DNA from: Staphylococcus muscae
GTDB lineage: Bacteria > Bacillota > Bacilli > Staphylococcales > Staphylococcaceae
Assembly (NCBI RefSeq): GCF_003019275.1
Contig: NZ_CP027848.1
Location: 496,001-560,000, forward strand
Length of the DNA stretch: 64,000 nt
Direction: 5' to 3'
The notes beneath the pieces were generated by a model that saw only the letters and a program-made list of their open reading frames with translations, was not told the DNA's origin and did no database searches. Positions 1 to 8,742 of the stretch are shown here, one piece after another (within the stretch, counting starts at the first letter, position 1; each line of letters begins with the position of its first letter). Both the position numbers and the translations under genes were made by a program.

Positions 1-446
1 TCACTGGTATAGATTTATTGAAGCTTCAACTTAAAGTTGCGATGGGAGACGTGTTACCATATAAGCAGGAAGATGTTTGTATTAATGGACACGCGATGGA
101 ATTTCGTATAAATGCAGAAAATCCGTACAAAAATTTCATGCCATCTCCCGGTACGATTACACAATATTTAACCCCCGGTGGCTATGGCGTGAGAATTGAC
201 TCGGCTTGTTATATGAATTATGCAATTCCACCGTATTATGACTCAATGGTAGCTAAACTTATTATTCATGGAGAGACACGAGAAGAAGTACTTCAGACAA
301 GTATACGTGCGCTCAATGAGTTTGTCATTATGGGTATTGATACAACGGTTCCTTTCCATATTCGTCTACTGCAACATCCCGTATTCCGAAGTGGCAAATA
401 TAATACAAAATTTTTAGATATTCATGATGTGATGAAGGAAGATTAA
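1..446 (+). CDS. accC: Biotin carboxylase subunit of acetyl-CoA carboxylase, C-terminal part
   Basis: This is the 3' end of a gene that begins before the window; the reading frame is open from base 3 (TGIDLLKLQLKVA) to the TAA at 444-446, giving about 147 residues. The protein carboxylates biotin on the carrier protein AccB using ATP and bicarbonate, the first half-reaction of malonyl-CoA synthesis. Visible family features are the stretch GHAMEFRINAENP with the ERxxAE-like signature and the C-terminal lid segment YYDSMVAKLIIHG, both typical of biotin carboxylases. The gene is followed after 23 bp by the Asp23-family gene, the same neighbour order as in S. aureus and Bacillus. The ligase that biotinylates AccB, birA, lies at the other end of this window. 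Confidence 0.95.
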   Translation, partial: TGIDLLKLQLKVAMGDVLPYKQEDVCINGHAMEFRINAENPYKNFMPSPGTITQYLTPGGYGVRIDSACYMNYAIPPYYDSMVAKLIIHGETREEVLQTSIRALNEFVIMGIDTTVPFHIRLLQHPVFRSGKYNTKFLDIHDVMKED

Positions 447-469
447 TAAAGAAATCGGAGGTTTAATCA

Positions 470-841
470 ATGACAAAATCAATAGAAAATTACAATCCGA
501 ATCTCGGTAATGTGGAAATTGTACCAGAAGTCATCTCAGTAATCGCAAGCATTGCGGCGTCGGAAATTAAAGGTGTACAAGGTATGTTTTCAGATAAGAA
601 AAATTCAACTTTAGAACGACTTGGCCGTAAAAATTTAAGCAAAGGTGTAAAAATAGAAACATCTGAAAATGAAATTATTATTAACGTCTATTGTTCATTA
701 AAATATGGTGTTAAAATTTCTGATACTGCGCTAAAAGTTCAAGAATCAATTCATAACGCAATTAAAACAATGACAGCATTAACACCTAAACAAGTCAATG
801 TACACATAACACACATTGATATGGGAAAACCTAAAAGCTAA
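470..841 (+). CDS. Asp23/Gls24 family envelope stress response protein (YqhY-like)
   Basis: A 123-residue protein of the Asp23/Gls24 family. The central segment with [15 protein letters not shown] and the later [16 protein letters not shown] helix are the recognisable family parts; there is no signal peptide or membrane segment. In Bacillus the paralogue in this position, YqhY, is tied to acetyl-CoA carboxylase activity, and its location directly after accC here fits such a link, but that is inference from context. The start ATG at 470 has a good AGGAGG-like site (atcggaggtt) eight bases upstream. It is not the main alkaline shock gene asp23, which sits in a different operon in staphylococci. 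Confidence 0.9.
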   Translation: MTKSIENYNPNLGNVEIVPEVISVIASIAASEIKGVQGMFSDKKNSTLERLGRKNLSKGVKIETSENEIIINVYCSLKYGVKISDTALKVQESIHNAIKTMTALTPKQVNVHITHIDMGKPKS

Positions 842-864
842 TATCGACAGAATGGAGCATTAAC

Positions 865-1251
865 ATGAGTAGAAAACAAGCGAGAAGCCAGGCATTCCAA
901 ACTTTATTTCAACTAGAAATGAAAAATTCCGATTTAACCATTGAAGAAGCGATTAGCTTTATCAAAGATGACTATCCAGATCTCGATTTCGACTTTATTC
1001 AATGGCTTGTTTCTGGCGTGAAAGATTATGAGCCTGTTTTAGATGACAAAATTTCACCACATCTCAATGGCTGGACAATTCCGCGCTTACTTAAATCTGA
1101 TCGTATTATTTTAAGAATGGCTACTTTTGAGTTGCTTCACAGTGAAACACCGCCTAAAGTGATTATCAACGAAGCAGTAGAGCTCACAAAGCAATTCTCT
1201 GATGACGATCACCATAAGTTTGTCAATGGTGTATTAAGTAATATTAACTAA
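865..1251 (+). CDS. nusB: Transcription antitermination factor NusB
   Basis: A 128-residue protein that binds boxA RNA together with ribosomal protein S10 and supports antitermination of rRNA transcription. It opens with the family's [16 protein letters not shown] segment and ends with the conserved [26 protein letters not shown] helix-loop region, read here as positions 96-125. The length matches other Gram-positive NusB proteins. The ATG at 865 is preceded by a tggag site. It sits between the Asp23-family gene and xseA; the folD gene found between nusB and xseA in Bacillus is absent, as in S. aureus. Confidence 0.96.
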   Translation: MSRKQARSQAFQTLFQLEMKNSDLTIEEAISFIKDDYPDLDFDFIQWLVSGVKDYEPVLDDKISPHLNGWTIPRLLKSDRIILRMATFELLHSETPPKVIINEAVELTKQFSDDDHHKFVNGVLSNIN

Positions 1252-1265
1252 GATAGAGTGATATC

Positions 1266-2609
1266 ATGGAAAAATATTTAACGGTCTCAGCATTAACCAA
1301 ATATATAAAATACAAGTTTGATCAGGATCCTCATCTGCAATCCGTGTTGATAAAAGGGGAACTATCTAACTTCAAACGTCACAGTAGTGGACATCTTTAT
1401 TTTGCGTTAAAAGATGAGAATAGTGTGATTAGTGCAATGATGTTCAAAGCTGTCGCAAATCAACTCGACTTTGATCCCAAAGAAGGAGACCAAGTCATCG
1501 TTGAAGCGCGTGTTTCAGTCTATGAACGCCGAGGCAGTTATCAGATTTACGTAAATAAGATGCAATTGGATGGCGTAGGAAATCTGTATCAAAAGTATGA
1601 ACAGTTGAGAAAGCAATTAGTAAAAGAAGGTTATTTTGACGCAGCACATAAAAAACCGATACCACAATATCCAAAAAAAATTGCAATTATTACAGCTAGT
1701 ACAGGGGCAGCGATACGAGATATTTTAAATACATTACAAAGTCGATATCCACTCGTTGAACCAGTTAAAATTAGTGCACTTGTTCAGGGTACACATGCGG
1801 CTGAAGATATTGTTGATAAGTTGAAGTATGCGGATTCGTTAGATGTTGATACGATTATTGTCGGTCGTGGTGGTGGTTCAATTGAAGATTTATGGAGTTT
1901 TAATGAAGAAATTGTCGTAAAGGCCATATTCGATTGTAAAACGCCTGTCATTTCAGCTGTTGGACATGAGACAGACACGACACTCAGCGACTATGCTGCA
2001 GATGTTCGTGCAGCCACACCAACACAAGCAGCTATGATTGCAACACCGGATCAGCAGGAGCTCTATCAATTACTAGAAAAAAGTCAAAATTATTTACAAC
2101 GTTATATCAACCAATATTTAAAACATGCGAGACAGTCATTAGCACGATATCAAGATTATTACAAATTCAAACAACCCACACTGCTCTATGAACAACATAT
2201 TCAAAAACGAGATGATTTGGATCGCACGCTTCATAATGCAATGGATAATATCATCCAGAAACAACAACAACGCCTAAAGCTCATAGAACAACGTTTTTAT
2301 GTACGCCATTTACACGATGCAATTAAACGTGATCAACAAACAGTGAGTCAAACGCAAGAAAAACTCCATCGTGAAATGAAAAAGTTCATCACTCAAAAAC
2401 GTCAATTGCTTGTTCAACAAATCACTTCGCTTGATAACTTAAGTCCAACTCGAACAATGTTACGTGGTTACTCTATCATCAAAAAAGAAGGAGACGTCGT
2501 AACAAGTAGTCATGATTTAACAACAGGCGCACAAATCGAAATTACAATGAAAGATGGCCAGGTGGACGCCATTATTGAAAGGGTAAGGTGTGAAGATGAC
2601 AACAGATAA
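1266..2609 (+). CDS. xseA: Exodeoxyribonuclease VII large subunit
   Basis: This 447-residue protein is the catalytic subunit of exonuclease VII, which degrades single-stranded DNA from both ends to short oligonucleotides. An N-terminal OB-fold (about residues 1-100, starting [16 protein letters not shown]) is followed by the catalytic domain with [31 protein letters not shown] and [16 protein letters not shown], and then by a long coiled-coil region (about 270-390) that in this enzyme carries the small subunits. The C-terminal [11 protein letters not shown] segment is also typical. The gene overlaps the start of xseB, so the two subunits are translationally linked. Confidence 0.97.
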   Translation: MEKYLTVSALTKYIKYKFDQDPHLQSVLIKGELSNFKRHSSGHLYFALKDENSVISAMMFKAVANQLDFDPKEGDQVIVEARVSVYERRGSYQIYVNKMQLDGVGNLYQKYEQLRKQLVKEGYFDAAHKKPIPQYPKKIAIITASTGAAIRDILNTLQSRYPLVEPVKISALVQGTHAAEDIVDKLKYADSLDVDTIIVGRGGGSIEDLWSFNEEIVVKAIFDCKTPVISAVGHETDTTLSDYAADVRAATPTQAAMIATPDQQELYQLLEKSQNYLQRYINQYLKHARQSLARYQDYYKFKQPTLLYEQHIQKRDDLDRTLHNAMDNIIQKQQQRLKLIEQRFYVRHLHDAIKRDQQTVSQTQEKLHREMKKFITQKRQLLVQQITSLDNLSPTRTMLRGYSIIKKEGDVVTSSHDLTTGAQIEITMKDGQVDAIIERVRCEDDNR

Positions 2610-2820
2610 CCAATCGTTTGAAACAATGATGCATGAATTAGAAAATATCGTAAAACAATTGGATAATGATACGGTTTCTTTAGAAGAATCACTTGCTCTC
2701 TACCAAAAGGGTATGGCATTGTCAAAAGCATGCGAAAAAACTTTAAAAGAAGCTGAGAATAAAGTGTCAAAATTAATTGAAGATGAGGCTGATGATACAA
2801 ATGAATCAAAGTCTGAATAA
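2596..2820 (+). CDS. xseB: Exodeoxyribonuclease VII small subunit
   Basis: A 74-residue helical protein that coats the coiled coil of XseA. The family core is [17 protein letters not shown] followed by [20 protein letters not shown]. It overlaps the end of xseA by 14 bases. I chose the ATG at 2596 because AAGG at 2585-2588 lies seven bases upstream; an in-frame GTG at 2590 with a different purine run is possible and would add two residues. The 3' end overlaps ispA by about 20 bases. Confidence 0.92.
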   Translation: MTTDNQSFETMMHELENIVKQLDNDTVSLEESLALYQKGMALSKACEKTLKEAENKVSKLIEDEADDTNESKSE

Positions 2821-3682
2821 ATTATTAGCAACTTTTAATGACACGCTGATGGCAAGTATAGAAGCGTCAAAATTGAATACAGACCTTGAACAGAGTATGC
2901 TCTATTCTTTAGAAGCTGGTGGCAAACGCGTACGACCTCTTTTACTTTTAGCAACGTTAAATATGCTTCAACCTAATCAATATGAAAAAGGCATGCAGAC
3001 AGCCGTTGCACTTGAAATGATTCATACGTATTCATTAATTCATGATGATCTGCCTGCAATGGATAACGACGATTTACGTCGTGGTAAACCAACCAATCAT
3101 AAAGTATATGGAGAATGGTTGGCAATTCTTGCTGGTGATGCTCTGTTAACGAAAGCTTTTGAATGTGTAAGTAACGATCATTCACTAACAGCGGAAACAC
3201 GTGTAGCATTAATCTCATCATTAAGCGATGCAAGTGGACACCGTGGTATGGTTGGTGGGCAAACTTTAGATATGCAAAGTGAATCCCTAGACGTTCCACT
3301 CTCCGTTCTTGAACAAATTCATCTTCATAAAACAGGTGCGCTTATCCGTTTCGCGGTACATGCTGCAACAATCATTGCAAACACAAATGAAAATGAACAA
3401 CAACAATTGCTTCAGTTCGCCAATCACTTAGGTATCATTTTTCAAATCAAAGATGACTTGCTTGATCAGTATGGGACGACTGAAGCATTAGGTAAACAAA
3501 CAGGCAGTGATGATGCAAATAATAAATCAACGTATGTAACATTGTTAGGTCGTGCTGAAGCCGAAACAATTCTCGCACGCCATGTTGCTGACGCAGAGGA
3601 AATATTAGCTGTCCTGTCTCAAAAATATAACACAACAGACCTTGATTATTTATTAAAGCTTTTTTATCAACGTCAAAATTAA
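2801..3682 (+). CDS. ispA: Farnesyl diphosphate synthase (polyprenyl synthetase family)
   Basis: A 293-residue prenyltransferase that condenses isopentenyl diphosphate with dimethylallyl and geranyl diphosphate to give farnesyl diphosphate. Both aspartate-rich metal sites are present: DDLPAMDND after SLIHDD near residue 80, and KDDLLDQYG near residue 220; GGKRVRPLL is the substrate-binding arginine region. The ATG at 2801 is taken as start because the GAGG at 2785-2788 is 12 bases away, whereas the ATG at 2792 is too close. The gene overlaps xseB and is directly followed by dxs, so a precursor-forming and a precursor-using enzyme are neighbours. Confidence 0.95.
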   Translation: MNQSLNKLLATFNDTLMASIEASKLNTDLEQSMLYSLEAGGKRVRPLLLLATLNMLQPNQYEKGMQTAVALEMIHTYSLIHDDLPAMDNDDLRRGKPTNHKVYGEWLAILAGDALLTKAFECVSNDHSLTAETRVALISSLSDASGHRGMVGGQTLDMQSESLDVPLSVLEQIHLHKTGALIRFAVHAATIIANTNENEQQQLLQFANHLGIIFQIKDDLLDQYGTTEALGKQTGSDDANNKSTYVTLLGRAEAETILARHVADAEEILAVLSQKYNTTDLDYLLKLFYQRQN

Positions 3683-3710
3683 TTTGTTTCTATCTCGACA
3701 GATCAATGGG

Positions 3711-3719
3711 TGTTATAAT
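3711..3719 (+). promoter_or_regulatory. Extended -10 promoter candidate for dxs
   Basis: The sequence TGTTATAAT fits an extended -10 element (TGN followed by TATAAT at 3714-3719), about 30 bases before the dxs start. No convincing -35 box at 17 bases is visible, which extended -10 promoters tolerate. It suggests dxs can be transcribed separately from the ispA operon. Confidence 0.45.
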
Positions 3720-3751
3720 CGAAAGAGACAAAGATAAAGGGTGATATAAAT

Positions 3752-5620
3752 ATGGATATACGAACGATAAAGGATCCGTCATTCTTAAAAAGTCTTTCTG
3801 TACAAGAACTTGAAACACTGAGCCATGATATACGTCAATTTCTCATAGAGACTTGCTCTGTAACTGGTGGGCATATTGGAGCAAATCTCGGTGTTGTAGA
3901 ATTAACAATAGCATTACATAAACACTACCAAAGTCCGATTGATAAAATCATTTGGGATGTTGGTCATCAAAGTTACATCCATAAAATATTGACAGGGCGC
4001 GCAAATCAATTTGATACATTAAGACAATATAAAGGATTATGCGGTTTTCCAAAATTAAGAGAGTCAGAGCACGATGTATGGGAAGCAGGTCATAGTTCCA
4101 CATCGCTCTCAGCTGCAATGGGGATGGCAAAAGCGAGAGATATTTTAGGGCATTCTAATCATATCGTACCAATTATAGGTGATGGGGCACTTACTGGTGG
4201 AATGGCATTAGAAGCTTTAAATAGTATTGGTCATGATCGTACAAATATGACTATCATTTTAAATGATAACGAAATGAGTATTGCGCCGAATGTTGGTGCT
4301 ATGCACAATATGTTAGGTCGTATTCGAATGAACCAAGGATATAACCGTCTGAAAGTTGATGCAGAGACTGTTCTCAGTCGATTGCCTGGGGGAAGTCGAC
4401 TACGAGAATCAGCAGATAGACTTAAAGATAGTTTGAAATATCTCGTTGTAGATGGTGCATTTTTTGAAGAATTAGGTATCCGTTATATCGGACCTGTTGA
4501 TGGTCACAACTATGAAGAGTTAGAGCATGCACTTAAGACTGCTGATTCCATTGACAAGCCTGTGCTCATTCATGTTGTGACAAAGAAGGGAAAAGGCTAT
4601 CATCCCGCAGAAAATGATAAGATCGGTACATGGCATGGCCTTGGACCTTATAAACTTGATACAGGTGAACAGATTAAAGGGCAGCCAAAAGGGCCTTCTT
4701 GGAGCCAACTTATGTCAGATGAAATCTTATCATATGCACGTGAAGACGAGCGAGTTGTTGCAATAACACCTGCGATGCCAGTCGGTTCAAAACTAACAAA
4801 GTTTCAATCTGAGTTACCCGAACAATTTTTTGATGTCGGTATTGCCGAGCAACATGCGGTCACTATGGCTGCTGGATTAGCAATGGAAGGTATGCGTCCA
4901 TATGTTGCCATCTATTCAACATTCTTGCAGCGTGCATACGACCAAGTACTACACGATGTGGATCGTCAAAAACTAAATGTGATATTTGGTATTGATCGCT
5001 CTGGACTCGTCGGTGCTGATGGTGAAACACATCAAGGTGTATTTGACATCGGATTTTTGACACAATTTCCAAATATGGTTGTAATGATGCCAAAAGATGA
5101 AAATGAAGCGAAGGACATGGTCTATACAGCGATGGAATATCAAGATGGTCCAATCGCAATTAGATATCCTCGTGGAAATGGTCTGGGCGTTGAAATTCAA
5201 GATGAACGTAACGCATTGCCAATTGGCCGTTGGGAAAAACTAAGCAACGGTACAGATGTCGCACTTATCGCTTATGGTCCAACGGTGGAAACAATCAAAC
5301 AAGTAGCTGCATCACTTGAAGCAAACAATATCAATGCGACAGTGATCAATGCTCGCTACATTAAACCAATGGATACAGAGATGTTACATGAACTTGGTAA
5401 CGCCAATATACCAATTGTTACTGTGGAAGAAAACATGCTAAACGGTGGCTTAGGTAGTCAGGTTAGTAACTTCTTGACAGATCATGCGTATCGAAACAAA
5501 CTCAAACGTCTAGGTATAGATGATATCTATATTGAGCACGGCGATGTTGATCGCATTCTACAAGATATTGGATTAGACGCAACATCTATCGAACAATCAG
5601 TAAAAACGCTATTAAAATAA
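3752..5620 (+). CDS. dxs: 1-deoxy-D-xylulose-5-phosphate synthase
   Basis: This 622-residue thiamine diphosphate enzyme joins pyruvate and glyceraldehyde 3-phosphate, the first step of the MEP route to isoprenoids; the product also feeds thiamine and pyridoxal synthesis in many bacteria. Visible marks are [15 protein letters not shown] (catalytic histidine), [15 protein letters not shown], the cofactor site [15 protein letters not shown] with the later [13 protein letters not shown], and in the pyrimidine domain [18 protein letters not shown] with its glutamate, followed by [15 protein letters not shown]. Length is normal and there is no frameshift, so it looks functional. The position ispA-dxs matches Bacillus. 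S. aureus lacks dxs and uses mevalonate; its presence places this genome in the MEP-using staphylococci. A start at 3752 has aaagggtgat upstream. Confidence 0.97.
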   Translation: MDIRTIKDPSFLKSLSVQELETLSHDIRQFLIETCSVTGGHIGANLGVVELTIALHKHYQSPIDKIIWDVGHQSYIHKILTGRANQFDTLRQYKGLCGFPKLRESEHDVWEAGHSSTSLSAAMGMAKARDILGHSNHIVPIIGDGALTGGMALEALNSIGHDRTNMTIILNDNEMSIAPNVGAMHNMLGRIRMNQGYNRLKVDAETVLSRLPGGSRLRESADRLKDSLKYLVVDGAFFEELGIRYIGPVDGHNYEELEHALKTADSIDKPVLIHVVTKKGKGYHPAENDKIGTWHGLGPYKLDTGEQIKGQPKGPSWSQLMSDEILSYAREDERVVAITPAMPVGSKLTKFQSELPEQFFDVGIAEQHAVTMAAGLAMEGMRPYVAIYSTFLQRAYDQVLHDVDRQKLNVIFGIDRSGLVGADGETHQGVFDIGFLTQFPNMVVMMPKDENEAKDMVYTAMEYQDGPIAIRYPRGNGLGVEIQDERNALPIGRWEKLSNGTDVALIAYGPTVETIKQVAASLEANNINATVINARYIKPMDTEMLHELGNANIPIVTVEENMLNGGLGSQVSNFLTDHAYRNKLKRLGIDDIYIEHGDVDRILQDIGLDATSIEQSVKTLLK

Positions 5621-5634
5621 TTGATGCTTAAGCA

Positions 5635-5672
5635 GAGGTTGAGACATTTATAATGTCCGGCCTCTCTTTTCT
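5635..5672 (+). terminator. Intrinsic terminator of dxs
   Basis: Stem 5635-5648 pairs with 5652-5664 (GAGGTTGAGACATT against AATGTCCGGCCTC, one bulged A, two G-U pairs) around a three-base loop, followed by tcttttct. It lies 15 bases after the dxs stop. Confidence 0.8.
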
Positions 5673-6097
5673 AATTGACCTTATCAATCGTGATAAAATA
5701 CGAATCACTTTATCAACACTGGATTTCACAAGTATCAAGTTCTAACCATTATATGTGAATAAAATTAGAACTTTAAAAATAATAAATAGGGCTGTGTGAT
5801 TCGACTCTTATCATGGTGTAAGCTTTACTAGGAATGTGTATGCTATATATTAAAAACCGTAAAAATCATATAGATATTAATTTGTGGAATGGAATGGAAT
5901 GGGCTGAGACATAACAAATTGGTATACTTGGCACCTTCAAAAAAAGATGAACATGTATTATATCACTATGACATAATAAAAGAGATTTTTAATTTATAAT
6001 AGGCGCCAAGCTTTAGATAGGATGATTCTAAAGCTTGGTGTTCTATCTTGAGTCATTACTTTTAAAACGCCAGACAGTATGATAATCACTCAAGTTG
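5673..6097. other. Gene-free interval between dxs and argR
   Basis: About 430 bases with no credible coding region on either strand. It is AT-rich, contains a short GGAAT tandem run at 5886-5900, a GGGCTGAGACATA segment starting near 5899 like those in other intergenic regions here, and a strong hairpin at 6004-6040. In Bacillus the tlyA-like gene yqxC occupies the equivalent position between dxs and ahrC; I see no remnant of it. Confidence 0.6.
6004..6040 (+). terminator. Hairpin, probable terminator or attenuator upstream of argR
   Basis: A 14 bp stem (6004-6017 with 6027-6040, core CCAAGCTTTAGA) closes a nine-base loop and is followed by ttctatctt, a weak T tract. The left arm could instead pair with CTTGGCACC at 5927-5935 (eight of nine bases), so two exclusive folds are possible. 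The role is unproven. Confidence 0.5.
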
Positions 6098-6123
6098 TGC
6101 TAAAATCGTTGTATAAATATTCG
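6098..6123 (+). promoter_or_regulatory. argR promoter with ARG-box-like operator
   Basis: TGCTAAAAT at 6098-6106 is an extended -10 element. Directly downstream, TGTATAAATATTCG at 6110-6123 matches the ArgR half-site palindrome (TGAATAATTATTCA type) in 11 of 14 positions and covers the expected transcription start. This would suit repression of argR by its own product. The comparison was made by eye against the remembered consensus. Confidence 0.4.
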
Positions 6124-6139
6124 TTACGAGGTGCATATT

Positions 6140-6592
6140 ATGCCTAAAAAATCAGTAAGACACATAAAAATAAGAGAAATTATTTCGAATGAACAAATAG
6201 AGACACAAGATGAACTCGTAAAACGATTGAATCATTTTGACATGAATGTCACACAAGCAACGGTATCACGTGACATTAAAGAGCTACAACTTATAAAAGT
6301 GCCAACGCCAACAGGAGAATATATATATAGCTTGCCAAATGACCGTCGTTACCACCCGCTTGAAAAACTTGGACGTTACTTGATGGATTCATTTGTAAAA
6401 ATTGATGGCACCGATAATTTACTCGTATTGAAAACTCTACCAGGTAATGCCCAATCAATCGGTGCTATTTTAGACCAAATTGATTGGGAAGAAGTGCTCG
6501 GCACGATTTGTGGTGATGATACATGTCTCATCATTTGTCGCAGTAAACAAGATGCAGAAACGATAAAGACGCAAATATTCAATATGTTATAA
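6140..6592 (+). CDS. argR: Arginine repressor ArgR/AhrC
   Basis: A 150-residue regulator of arginine synthesis and breakdown. The N-terminal winged helix carries the recognition region [18 protein letters not shown], and the C-terminal hexamer and arginine-binding domain shows [12 protein letters not shown] followed by [14 protein letters not shown], the family arginine site. Length equals the S. aureus protein. The ATG at 6140 is preferred over the in-frame GTG at 6131 because GAGGTG at 6128-6133 is spaced six bases from it. It stands next to recN as in Bacillus and other staphylococci. Confidence 0.95.
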   Translation: MPKKSVRHIKIREIISNEQIETQDELVKRLNHFDMNVTQATVSRDIKELQLIKVPTPTGEYIYSLPNDRRYHPLEKLGRYLMDSFVKIDGTDNLLVLKTLPGNAQSIGAILDQIDWEEVLGTICGDDTCLIICRSKQDAETIKTQIFNML

Positions 6593-6605
6593 GGATGAGA
6601 TACAC

Positions 6606-8282
6606 ATGTTACAAAGTCTATCAATCAAACAATTTGCAATTATTGATGAACTTGAAATTCAGTTTTCTGATGGCTTAACAGTACTGAGTGGTGAAACTGG
6701 TGCAGGTAAATCGATTATTATCGATGCAATCGGACAACTTATCGGTATGCGTGCATCTTCAGATTTTGTACGTCATGGTGAGAAGAAAGCAATAATTGAA
6801 GGGCTATTTGATATCGATAATGCGAAAGAAGCCGTTCATATGTTGAGTAAATTAGGTATTGATATTAATGAAGATTTTTTAATCGTGAAGCGTGAAATAT
6901 TTAATTCTGGAAAAAGCATCTGCCGAATCAATAATCAAACAGTAACATTGCATGATTTACGACAAGTAATGCAAGAGTTGCTTGATATACATGGACAGCA
7001 TGAAACCCAAGCGTTACTTAAGCAAAAATATCATGTAGAGCTACTTGATAAATATGCAGATGGCGCCTATCATGATGCATTGACAACTTATCAAGATACG
7101 TTCGAAACACATCGTCAAAAATTGGCTGAGTTGTCAGAATTAGAATCTGCTGACCAAGCGCTCTTACAACGTTTAGACTTGATGAAGTTTCAATATGAAG
7201 AATTGAAAGAAGCGAAACTGCAAGAGGATGAGGTTACGCAATTAGAAGTCGATATTAAACGTATTCAAAATTCAGAACAATTGAGTCTTGCATTGAATAA
7301 TGCTTATGTCACATTAACGGATGAACATGCCATCACAGACCGTCTATATGAACTCAGTACACAATTACAAAATATTGATCAAATATTGCCTGATACTTAC
7401 GCGACACTTAAAGAACAAGTTGATCAATTCTACTATTTGTTAGAAGATACAAAACATCAACTCTATGACGAAATGAATCAGAACGAGTTTGATGAACAGA
7501 TGTTGAACGAACTTGAATCACGCATGAATTTATTAAATAATTTAAAACGTAAATATGGCAAAGATATTCCTGAATTAATCACGTATCAATCAAAATTAGA
7601 AGATGAAATTAATAAAATAGAGAATTATGAAGAATCAACAGCACAATTGCGTGCAGATATTCAACTATTATCAGAGAAACTTATGGCTGACGGTAAAAAA
7701 TTATCACATGAGCGACGTCAAGTTGCACGAACGTTGCGTGACCATATTGTACGAGAAATTCAAAACTTACAAATGAAAGACGCTAACTTAGAAATATCTT
7801 TCAAACCATATGATAAACCACAAAAAGATGGTATTGAACATATTGAGTTCTTAATTAGTCCTAACAAAGGGGAACCGCTCAAAAGTTTAAACAAGATTGC
7901 AAGTGGTGGAGAATTGTCACGTATTATGCTGGCATTAAAGAGTATTTTTGTCCGTTCTCGTGGACAAACAGCAATCCTTTTTGATGAAGTGGATTCGGGC
8001 GTCTCAGGTCAAGCTGCGCAAAAGATGGCTGAAAAAATGAAACAGATTGCTTCAGTTATTCAAGTTATCTGTATATCTCACTTGCCACAAGTTGCTTCAA
8101 TGAGTGACCATCATCTTTACATTTCAAAACATGAAAAAGATGATAGGACCACAACATCTGTACAAGAGGTGACAGGCGATGATCGTATAGAGGAAGTCGC
8201 ACGAATGATTTCAGGTGCGGCAGTGACCGATTTAACAAAACAAAGCGCCAAAGAAATGATTGAACATAACCATACAGTTTAA
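6606..8282 (+). CDS. recN: DNA repair protein RecN
   Basis: A 558-residue SMC-like ATPase acting early at DNA double-strand breaks. The N-terminal half contains the Walker A motif GETGAGKSIIIDAIG, a central coiled-coil region runs from about 160 to 370 with many EL and LE heptads, and the C-terminal half has the signature KIASGGELSRIMLALK followed by Walker B ILFDEVDSGVSG. The gene begins 13 bases after argR, with aaggatgag as ribosome site, and probably shares its transcript. A hairpin follows the stop. Confidence 0.97.
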   Translation: MLQSLSIKQFAIIDELEIQFSDGLTVLSGETGAGKSIIIDAIGQLIGMRASSDFVRHGEKKAIIEGLFDIDNAKEAVHMLSKLGIDINEDFLIVKREIFNSGKSICRINNQTVTLHDLRQVMQELLDIHGQHETQALLKQKYHVELLDKYADGAYHDALTTYQDTFETHRQKLAELSELESADQALLQRLDLMKFQYEELKEAKLQEDEVTQLEVDIKRIQNSEQLSLALNNAYVTLTDEHAITDRLYELSTQLQNIDQILPDTYATLKEQVDQFYYLLEDTKHQLYDEMNQNEFDEQMLNELESRMNLLNNLKRKYGKDIPELITYQSKLEDEINKIENYEESTAQLRADIQLLSEKLMADGKKLSHERRQVARTLRDHIVREIQNLQMKDANLEISFKPYDKPQKDGIEHIEFLISPNKGEPLKSLNKIASGGELSRIMLALKSIFVRSRGQTAILFDEVDSGVSGQAAQKMAEKMKQIASVIQVICISHLPQVASMSDHHLYISKHEKDDRTTTSVQEVTGDDRIEEVARMISGAAVTDLTKQSAKEMIEHNHTV

Positions 8283-8287
8283 AAAAC

Positions 8288-8331
8288 ATAAATGAAGGAG
8301 CTGGGCCATAGTGTTCGGCTTCTTCATTTAT
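8288..8331 (+). terminator. Hairpin terminator after recN
   Basis: A 16 bp stem (8288-8303 with 8316-8331, ATAAATGAAGGAGCTG against CGGCTTCTTCATTTAT) around a 12-base loop lies just after the recN stop. The T tract behind it is poor, so efficiency is uncertain. The stem contains a GAGCTGGG segment like other intergenic hairpins in this window. Confidence 0.65.
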
Positions 8332-8742
8332 ATTGTAAAAATAAAACTTCTAGTGCACTACAAAGATTATAAACAAAGATTTCTGTCCTACTCAAAAATT
8401 GATAATATCTCAATCCAACGCAAATAATTTTTTCTTTATTCTTATAAATCCTATAAAACATCATGATACTCATCATTTATTCAATAAATGTATAAAGTTA
8501 ATTCCTATCAACCATCTAGGATATTTCTTGTAAATTTATTTTAATAGAAGTATACTGAATCAATCGAGTTGCTTATTAAAAAGTAAATTTGAAAAGAATC
8601 GATACTTTAACGCTTAATGTAAAGCATCCCAGTCATATTGAACGAGCACTCGACTCTAAATAATAAAAGGACTGACGTTTGTATGATAAAACATAGGTTC
8701 ACATACAATTTTGTCACGACTTATCGTTAGGGGAGACATAGA
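8332..8742. other. Gene-free leader region of the bfmB operon
   Basis: Some 410 AT-rich bases with no coding potential I can support. A possible promoter is TTGAAC near 8638 followed about 16 bases later by TAAATAAT, then about 90 bases of leader to the first gene. I looked for a T-box, a SAM or lysine type riboswitch core and a clear CodY box and recognised none, although branched-chain control by CodY would be expected. Confidence 0.4.

Noticed and set aside
5886..5902. GGAAT tandem run as a possible repeat array
   Set aside because: Only three short units; no spacers or direct repeats of CRISPR length anywhere near it.
8332..8742. Possible T-box or other amino-acid riboswitch before the branched-chain dehydrogenase operon
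   Set aside because: No TGGNACCGCG-like T-box core and no other aptamer core was recognised; left as plain leader.
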